Positions 24,360-28,929 of a stretch of DNA of 28,929 nucleotides are shown one piece after another. Origin of the DNA: an uncultured Selenomonadaceae bacterium (GTDB lineage: Bacteria; Bacillota; Negativicutes; Selenomonadales; Selenomonadaceae); assembly GCA_937902665.1 (NCBI GenBank), contig CALELM010000059.1:1-28929 (forward strand), in the 5' to 3' direction. The translations under genes were made by a program, and so were the position numbers. The notes beneath the pieces are model-generated. The model saw nothing but the letters and a program-made list of their open reading frames with translations. It had not been told where the DNA came from and did no database searches. Each line of letters begins with the position of its first letter. Position 1 is the first letter of the stretch.

Positions 24360-25016
24360 TTATTCGTTTTCCGGTATGAAAAGATAGTCGCGTATTGCAG
24401 AGATTTCGTTTGCTGTGAAAAGTCCTGCCGGAGATTCCCTTATCATGATTTCCTGCATGAAGCGATTTTGCTCCAAAGAATCTTCTGTGCTAAGGTGCGT
24501 TGGGTCAGAAACAGCACGTGTCAAGGCAATCGTCTTATGTTGTGCGGCCGCATAGCCATTGGTCTTTTTCATGACTTCAATCAAGAGATCATAGCAGCTG
24601 TCGTCCAAGGAAAGGGGCGGCTGTTTTTGAGCAATTTGCTCATGAAGCAGTTTGGAATCCTCTTCCAGCTGGTTTAATCGGACATAGGCGGTCTGAATGT
24701 CAATCACATTCTCCTTGAAGTTTTCCAGTATGGTATGATACCACTGCCAGTTGCGGTCAAGCTGGGCGATATCTTTTTGGTAATCAGCGTACCATGCAGC
24801 AAAAATTTGCTGTTGCTCTTGGAGATGCACTTTTTCTTCTTCTGTCAGGGAAGGGGCTTGATGGTTGCTTGGCGAAAAGAAGTAGGCGACAGCGCCAGCA
24901 AGAGCCAGCGTCAAGCAGAAGCAGCCAAAAATCTTGCGGTTTTGGATGTAGTGATAGAGAAGTCCCAAAAGAACCAGAAACACTAGGGACAGGAATAAAA
25001 TGAAAAAAGTTATCAT
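24360..25016 (-). CDS. Membrane-anchored protein of unknown function
   Basis: This 218-residue protein begins MITFFILFLSLVFLVLLGLL, a membrane helix (residues 2-22), followed by a short basic stretch (HYIQNRK) and a second helix (about 31-49, GCFCLTLALAGAVAYFF). The rest is a soluble, charged, helical region with coiled-coil-like parts (EEEKVHLQEQQQIFAAWYAD, RLNQLEEDSKLLHEQIAQ), probably outside the cytoplasm if both helices span the membrane as a hairpin with the basic part inside. No catalytic motif was found. The ribosome site AAGGAG (minus strand, 25023-25028) fixes the start. It is the only minus-strand gene in the window and is bounded by a strong terminator. Confidence 0.75.
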   Translation of the reverse strand: MITFFILFLSLVFLVLLGLLYHYIQNRKIFGCFCLTLALAGAVAYFFSPSNHQAPSLTEEEKVHLQEQQQIFAAWYADYQKDIAQLDRNWQWYHTILENFKENVIDIQTAYVRLNQLEEDSKLLHEQIAQKQPPLSLDDSCYDLLIEVMKKTNGYAAAQHKTIALTRAVSDPTHLSTEDSLEQNRFMQEIMIRESPAGLFTANEISAIRDYLFIPENE

Positions 25017-25116
25017 GGTTTTCTCCTTAAAATGTATTGCAGTATCAAGGAATCATAGCGAATGAAGATGAAAATTAACTGAATGGTTTGTGCTTGACAA
25101 AAAACTAAAATTTTTC

Positions 25117-25144
25117 TTGACAGGGATTTTTTTAGTGGTATTAT
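25117..25144 (+). promoter_or_regulatory. Promoter of the T-box/trpB unit
   Basis: TTGACA at 25117-25122 and TATTAT at 25139-25144 are separated by 16 bp. A second TTGACA lies at 25094-25099 with no matching -10. Transcription would start near 25151, leaving a leader of about 425 nt before the gene. Confidence 0.75.
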
Positions 25145-25150
25145 GTTAAG

Positions 25151-25536
25151 TAAGTTTTATCAAGCATATAGTTGCAAATCATTGATTGGAAATAGTAGCT
25201 TTGATGTCTTTTGTTCAGCGAGTTGACGACCGAGATTTCGGAGGTGGGATGGTCAGCCCTAAGCGCAAGGTGAATGGTTCCATGAGAGTCCACCGAAAGT
25301 TTTGGCGAGTAGGCTGGAACGGGAGTCACCGTTATATGACAAAGGTATCGGAGAAATCCCGTACTGGATAAGGAGCTGTTTTGCAAGGTGGCAACGAATA
25401 CCATTCGTCCTGCAAGGGACGGGTGGTTTATTTTTTCAGCTCGAACAAGGGTGGCACAGCGAAACCATTTCGCCCCTACAGAGAGTTTCTGTGGAGCGGG
25501 ATGGTTTCTTTTATATTTTTAGATCTAAAAAAGTGC
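25151..25536 (+). promoter_or_regulatory. T-box riboswitch with two antiterminator/terminator modules
   Basis: T-box leaders sense an uncharged tRNA: Stem I reads the anticodon and the T-box loop pairs with the tRNA NCCA end, blocking a terminator. Stem I-like sequence spans about 25206-25340, including AGTAGGCTGGAACGGGAGTC. Two T-box motifs follow: GCAAGGTGGCAACG (25383-25396) and AACAAGGGTGGCACAGCG (25444-25461). Each is followed by its own terminator: 25400-25436 (stem ACCATTCGTCC with GGACGGGTGGT, then TTTATTTTTT) and 25462-25515 (stem AAACCATTTCGCCCC..., then CTTTTATATTTTT). Both T-boxes carry UGGC, which would pair with a GCCA tRNA end, fitting tRNA-Trp (discriminator G). The specifier codon could not be placed with certainty. 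Only one Stem I is seen. Confidence 0.85.
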
Positions 25537-25577
25537 AGATTTATGCGAACAGGTTTATGCAAAAAGGAGAGAGTAAT

Positions 25578-26798
25578 ATGCTGCTTAATGGTGTTGATTA
25601 TGAAACATATTTCAAAAATTATCCGGATGAAAATGGTTATTTTGGCAAGTATGGCGGATGCTATGTTTCGGATGAGCTGAAGGCTGCGATGAAGGAGATC
25701 ACGGATGCATATTTTACTATCTGCAAGTCTCGCAAATTTATCAATGAGCTTCGCAGAATTCGCAAAGAATTTCAGGGACGTCCAACTCCAATCAGCCATT
25801 TGGAAAGATTATCGAATTCTCTTGGGAATGTTCAGCTTTACTTGAAACGGGAGGATTTGAATCATACAGGGGCGCACAAGCTGAATCATTGCATGGGAGA
25901 AGCCTTGTTGGCAAAGTATATGGGAAAGAAGAAGATTATTGCTGAAACAGGAGCAGGTTCTCATGGAACGGCGCTGGCAACAGCCGCAGCGTATTTTGGA
26001 TTGGAATGTGACATTTTTATGGGGGCTGTGGATATCAAGAAGCAAGCTCCGAATGTTGCCCGAATGAAGATTCTTGGCGCAAATGTCATTGAGGTTAAGG
26101 AAGGTGCGGCAACTTTGAAGGAGGCTGTAGATGCAGCTTTCCAATATTACAGTGAACATTACAAGGATTGCATTTACTGCATAGGTTCTGTTCTTGGACC
26201 ACATCCATTTCCGATGATGGTTCGCGAATTCCAAAAGGTTGTCGGTATTGAGGCTAGGGAGCAATTCTTGAAAATGACAGGAGAACTTCCTGATGTTGTA
26301 ACAGCGTGTGTCGGAGGCGGCTCGAATGCTGCTGGATTCTTCTCTGGATTCTTGAACGATCCGGTGGAGATTGTTGGGGTTGAGCCATTGGGACGCGGCA
26401 AAAAGCTTGGCGATCATGCTGCAAGTCTTTCTTATGGAACAGAAGGAATCATGCATGGATTCAACAGCATTATGCTGAAGGATGAGAATGGTGCGCCTGC
26501 TCCTGTGTATTCGGTAGCCAGTGGACTGGATTATCCTTCCTCCGGTCCGGAACATGCTTTTCTGCATGAGGCTGGCAGAGTGCATTATACGACTGCGGAT
26601 GATGAAGATGCTGTGGATGCTTTCTTCAAGCTTTCTCGGTTAGAGGGAATCATTCCTGCCTTGGAAAGCAGTCATGCGGTAGCGTATGCTATTAAGCGCG
26701 CAAAGGAAATGAAGACAGGCTCTATTTTGATAAACCTGTCCGGTCGTGGAGACAAGGATATGGATTATGTGATTGAGCATTATGGATTTGGAAGATAA
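25578..26798 (+). CDS. trpB: Tryptophan synthase beta chain-like PLP enzyme (TrpB), stand-alone
   Basis: TrpB joins indole and serine to make tryptophan. The 406-residue protein keeps Lys101 (GAHKLN, Schiff base with PLP), Glu123 (ETGAG), the phosphate loop CVGGGSNA and the C-terminal LSGRGDKD. Differences from usual TrpB are GGCYVSDEL where GGRFVPE is common, HCMGEALLAK where NVLGQALLAK is common, and Ser128 (ETGAGSHG) in place of the near-invariant Gln (ETGAGQHG). No trpA or other trp gene is nearby. The start ATG 25578 follows AAAGGAGAG; the frame is open further upstream only because it runs through the T-box. It may be a second, TrpA-independent copy or a relative with altered activity. 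The T-box supports a link to tryptophan. Confidence 0.85.
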   Translation: MLLNGVDYETYFKNYPDENGYFGKYGGCYVSDELKAAMKEITDAYFTICKSRKFINELRRIRKEFQGRPTPISHLERLSNSLGNVQLYLKREDLNHTGAHKLNHCMGEALLAKYMGKKKIIAETGAGSHGTALATAAAYFGLECDIFMGAVDIKKQAPNVARMKILGANVIEVKEGAATLKEAVDAAFQYYSEHYKDCIYCIGSVLGPHPFPMMVREFQKVVGIEAREQFLKMTGELPDVVTACVGGGSNAAGFFSGFLNDPVEIVGVEPLGRGKKLGDHAASLSYGTEGIMHGFNSIMLKDENGAPAPVYSVASGLDYPSSGPEHAFLHEAGRVHYTTADDEDAVDAFFKLSRLEGIIPALESSHAVAYAIKRAKEMKTGSILINLSGRGDKDMDYVIEHYGFGR

Positions 26799-26809
26799 TA
26801 CGATATTCC

Positions 26810-26837
26810 GAATTCCATACTGGGGGGTATGGAATTC
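26810..26837. terminator. Hairpin after trpB
   Basis: An 11-bp perfect stem (GAATTCCATAC / GTATGGAATTC) with a 6-nt loop of T and G lies 11 bp after the stop. It has no clear T tract, so it may stabilise the 3' end rather than terminate. Confidence 0.5.
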
Positions 26838-26895
26838 GTTATCAAATCTGCTCGAGCTTTGCGATAGCTGATTGGGGAGCTGTTTTGTGTATTTG

Positions 26896-26935
26896 AAAAA
26901 ACTTCGTAAAGAAAATTTCTTTGCGAAGTTTTTTT
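26896..26935 (+). terminator. Terminator between trpB and the FIST-GGDEF gene
   Basis: A 16-bp stem (AAAAAACTTCGTAAAG / CTTTGCGAAGTTTTTT, one mismatch) with a 7-nt loop ends in a run of T. It is likely bidirectional because of the A and T tracts. Confidence 0.8.
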
Positions 26936-26982
26936 AGCAGGATTTTTGATTTTTATGTAGAATATAACAAGACAGGAAAATT

Positions 26983-26999
26983 AAGGAGGTTTAGGAGGT
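26983..26999 (+). promoter_or_regulatory. Doubled Shine-Dalgarno sequence
   Basis: AAGGAGGT (26983-26990) and AGGAGGT (26993-26999) lie 10 bp apart; the second has ideal spacing to ATG 27007. Two full-strength sites in tandem are unusual for a c-di-GMP enzyme gene and may raise or buffer ribosome loading. Confidence 0.7.
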
Positions 27000-27006
27000 T
27001 TGTGGA

Positions 27007-28827
27007 ATGAAGCTTCTGCCGTTTTGTGTAGAGTCACTTGACCAGTTGGAAGATTGTTTGCAGGAATTTCATATGAGCTGTCCTCAAAAGTATAAATCCA
27101 TATTGGCATACGTTTTTTCATCAAATAACAATCCCAAGGATATACGGACAGTTGTACAAACTATACATGAAAAGGTTCCTCGGGCAAAAGTGGCGGGGTG
27201 TACCTCCTCTGGTGAAATATTGCATGGTCGCTTGAAGTTGAAGACAATTTTAATATCGTTTTTAGTGTTTGAAACTTCGGATGTTGAGGTGCTGATGTTT
27301 GAGTGCCAAAACATGTCTATGGCAGAGTCTGCGACGTATTTTTTGGAGCATGTTTCTTCCTTTGATGATTTGCGTGGTGTGGGGCTTTTGAGTACTATCG
27401 AGACCTTGGATCATATTCGTGAATTTACGGATCGCTTGGAGGAAATTCCAAAGCATGTGGTTATTTATGGTGGCTCAGCGGATGCTTATGTTCCGGAAAC
27501 CAAGGATTCTAAGGAAAAGATTCATGAAGGATATTCTTGTATTTTTGATGGAGAAAATATTACAGATACTGGATTGATTGCGATTATTTTCCGTGGAAAT
27601 CAATTAAATATGCATGTGAATTCTTATTTGGGCTGGAAGCCGCTTGGCATGGAATCTGTAATTACGGAGATGCGTGGCTATGCGGATCTTTGTACATTGA
27701 ACCATGAACCGGCTGCTGAGACCTATAAAAAGTATTTAGGAATTTCTGCTGGACCTGACTTCTTTGAAACGATTATTCCATTTCCAATGATTATGGAGCG
27801 GGATGGAAAGGATATTGCGCGTATCCCAAGCTTTTGTTATGAGGATGGTGTGGTTCGCTTTAGCGGCGATATGGAAGTTGGGGAGAAAGTACGCCTCGGA
27901 TATGGAGATCCGAATGCGATGCTGTGGGAGGCTCGTGAAAGCCGCCAACGCTTGAGGGAGTTTGCACCGGAGGCAATCTTGCTGTTTTCCTGCATTGCAA
28001 GGAGAATGTACCTGCATAACGATGTAAATATTGAATTGCCAAGCTATCAGGAAATTGCACCGACTGCGGGTTTTTATACGCATGGTGAAATGGAAAGATT
28101 TCATTCCTATAGCAAGGTGCATCTTTTAAATGGCGCACTGGTTTCTATTGCCTTTCGTGAGGGCGATATTCCTGAGAATCACTGCATAGAGGTGAGCCCC
28201 GATATTATACAGAGGCAGGAAGTGCAGGACAAGCGAGTTACGCTTGTAAAGGGCTTGGCAAATTTCGTGACGGTCATTTCGCAGGAGCTTGCAGAAGCTA
28301 ATGCAGAGCTTAGCAGGCTTGCTGATACAGATCGCCTGACCAATCTGTTGAACCGTGGTGCTGGGGAATCGGTTTTGAAGGCATCTATACAGAAGCTCAA
28401 TCGGGAAGGCGGTGAGCTGTCTGTGGTTATGGTGGATTTGGATCATTTCAAGAAGATTAATGACACATTTGGACATGAAACCGGCGATGTTGTTTTGCAG
28501 AAGGTATCGAGGGTTATGCAGGAGCAGGTTCGTGATCGTGATTATGTGGCTCGTTGGGGTGGCGAGGAATTTTTGATCATATTGACGGGATGCCTGCTGG
28601 AATCTGCTGTCGGTGTTGCAGAACGTATTCGTTCGTGCTTGGAAAATACGGTAAAATTGGTAGACGGCTCAAAAGTGACAGCAAGCTTCGGAGTTGCAAA
28701 AGCAAAACAGGGAGAAAATATGAAAGAGCTTTACAGGAAGCTGGACGAGCAGTTATATATTGCAAAAGAAAAGGGAAGAAATTGCGTCATGGTTGCTGAT
28801 TGGGAGGGGCTTCCCAAATGTGATTGA
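27007..28827 (+). CDS. FIST sensor-diguanylate cyclase (FIST N, FIST C, GGDEF)
   Basis: The 606-residue soluble protein has a FIST_N-like domain (about 25-225; AGCTSSGEIL, YGGSADAY), a FIST_C-like domain (about 235-400; SCIARRMYL, GFYTHGEM), a short coiled linker and a GGDEF domain from about 440. FIST domains are thought to bind small ligands such as amino acids. The active-site motif is GGEEF (518-522), and the inhibitory site RDRD (509-512) lies five residues before it, so the enzyme should make c-di-GMP and be feedback-inhibited. DTDRLTNLLNR and DLDHFKKINDTFGHETGD are typical. No membrane segment is seen. Two Shine-Dalgarno copies stand in tandem (26983-26990 and 26993-26999). It stands alone between terminators and repeat copy 3. 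Confidence 0.92.
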   Translation: MKLLPFCVESLDQLEDCLQEFHMSCPQKYKSILAYVFSSNNNPKDIRTVVQTIHEKVPRAKVAGCTSSGEILHGRLKLKTILISFLVFETSDVEVLMFECQNMSMAESATYFLEHVSSFDDLRGVGLLSTIETLDHIREFTDRLEEIPKHVVIYGGSADAYVPETKDSKEKIHEGYSCIFDGENITDTGLIAIIFRGNQLNMHVNSYLGWKPLGMESVITEMRGYADLCTLNHEPAAETYKKYLGISAGPDFFETIIPFPMIMERDGKDIARIPSFCYEDGVVRFSGDMEVGEKVRLGYGDPNAMLWEARESRQRLREFAPEAILLFSCIARRMYLHNDVNIELPSYQEIAPTAGFYTHGEMERFHSYSKVHLLNGALVSIAFREGDIPENHCIEVSPDIIQRQEVQDKRVTLVKGLANFVTVISQELAEANAELSRLADTDRLTNLLNRGAGESVLKASIQKLNREGGELSVVMVDLDHFKKINDTFGHETGDVVLQKVSRVMQEQVRDRDYVARWGGEEFLIILTGCLLESAVGVAERIRSCLENTVKLVDGSKVTASFGVAKAKQGENMKELYRKLDEQLYIAKEKGRNCVMVADWEGLPKCD

Positions 28828-28858
28828 AAGAAAATAGATAATGTTAATGGCGTTATGA

Positions 28859-28899
28859 CGAAGCTAAGATGTCTCCTTCTTCAACAGCTTGCTGTAAGT
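28859..28899 (+). repeat. Interspersed 41-nt element, copy 3
   Basis: The same core as at 1689-1729 and 24145-24185 (inverted): CGAAGCTAAGATGTCTCC through GCTTGCTGTAAGT. It lies 31 bp after the stop of the FIST-GGDEF gene. The following bases GGGGGAAGCC only partly resemble the right arm of the complete palindrome at 24112-24190. No gene is seen from 28828 to the right edge. Confidence 0.75.
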
Positions 28900-28929
28900 G
28901 GGGGAAGCCAAATTTTAACAAGCGGTGAG

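Noticed and set aside
25302..25577. N-terminal extension of TrpB
   Set aside because: The open frame runs through the T-box and its terminators; the good ribosome site and the normal TrpB start are at 25578.

Overview
The window looks like chromosome from a low-to-mid GC Firmicute of the Negativicutes, probably a Selenomonas-like member of the Selenomonadales. The reasons are the gatCAB order, the YlqG/YlqH-like pair, a T-box leader, strong AGGAGG ribosome sites, and a type I-E CRISPR locus that once carried a Cas2-DEDDh fusion. This placement rests on recognition by eye, not on a search.

Layout. 1-1426: 3' part of a FliK/YlqG-like gene with 33-bp tandem repeats, then a stand-alone FlhB C-domain gene. 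1510-1683: a 57-residue peptide gene with a double-glycine leader. 1965-3713: a MATE transporter fused to an RsbW-like ATPase domain. 3828-7045: gatC-gatA-gatB for Glu/Asp-tRNA amidotransferase. 7196-7888: a HAD phosphatase that leads directly into the cas operon. 7902-16857: cas3, cse1, cse2, cas7, cas5, cas6e, cas1 and cas2, all on + and touching or overlapping. 16858-17396: a fossil DEDDh exonuclease domain in frame with cas2 but cut off by stop codons. 17397-17478: leader. 17479-21900: CRISPR array of 73 repeats of 29 bp and 72 spacers.

The most unusual part is the distal end of the array. After repeat 73 comes a 2,093-bp block (21901-23993) of phage-like DNA, followed by one more perfect repeat (23994-24022). 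The block runs from inside a phage portal gene, through two alternative portal C-terminal tails each followed by small possible immunity genes, into the start of a minor head protein gene. Both ends sit exactly on repeat borders, as if a whole phage segment occupied one spacer position. Coding-like DNA continues past the last repeat into a 79-bp palindromic element. Genuine capture or recombination, or an assembly join through shared spacers, could explain this.

24360-28827: a membrane-anchored protein of unknown function (- strand), a T-box leader with two successive antiterminator/terminator modules, a stand-alone TrpB-like gene with an altered active-site motif, and a FIST-GGDEF diguanylate cyclase. 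A 41-nt element occurs at 1689, 24145 (inverted) and 28859.

How the genes fit together: Cse1, Cse2, Cas7, Cas5 and Cas6e form Cascade, Cas3 degrades targets, and Cas1-Cas2 add spacers. Loss of the DEDDh domain would leave prespacer trimming to another host nuclease.
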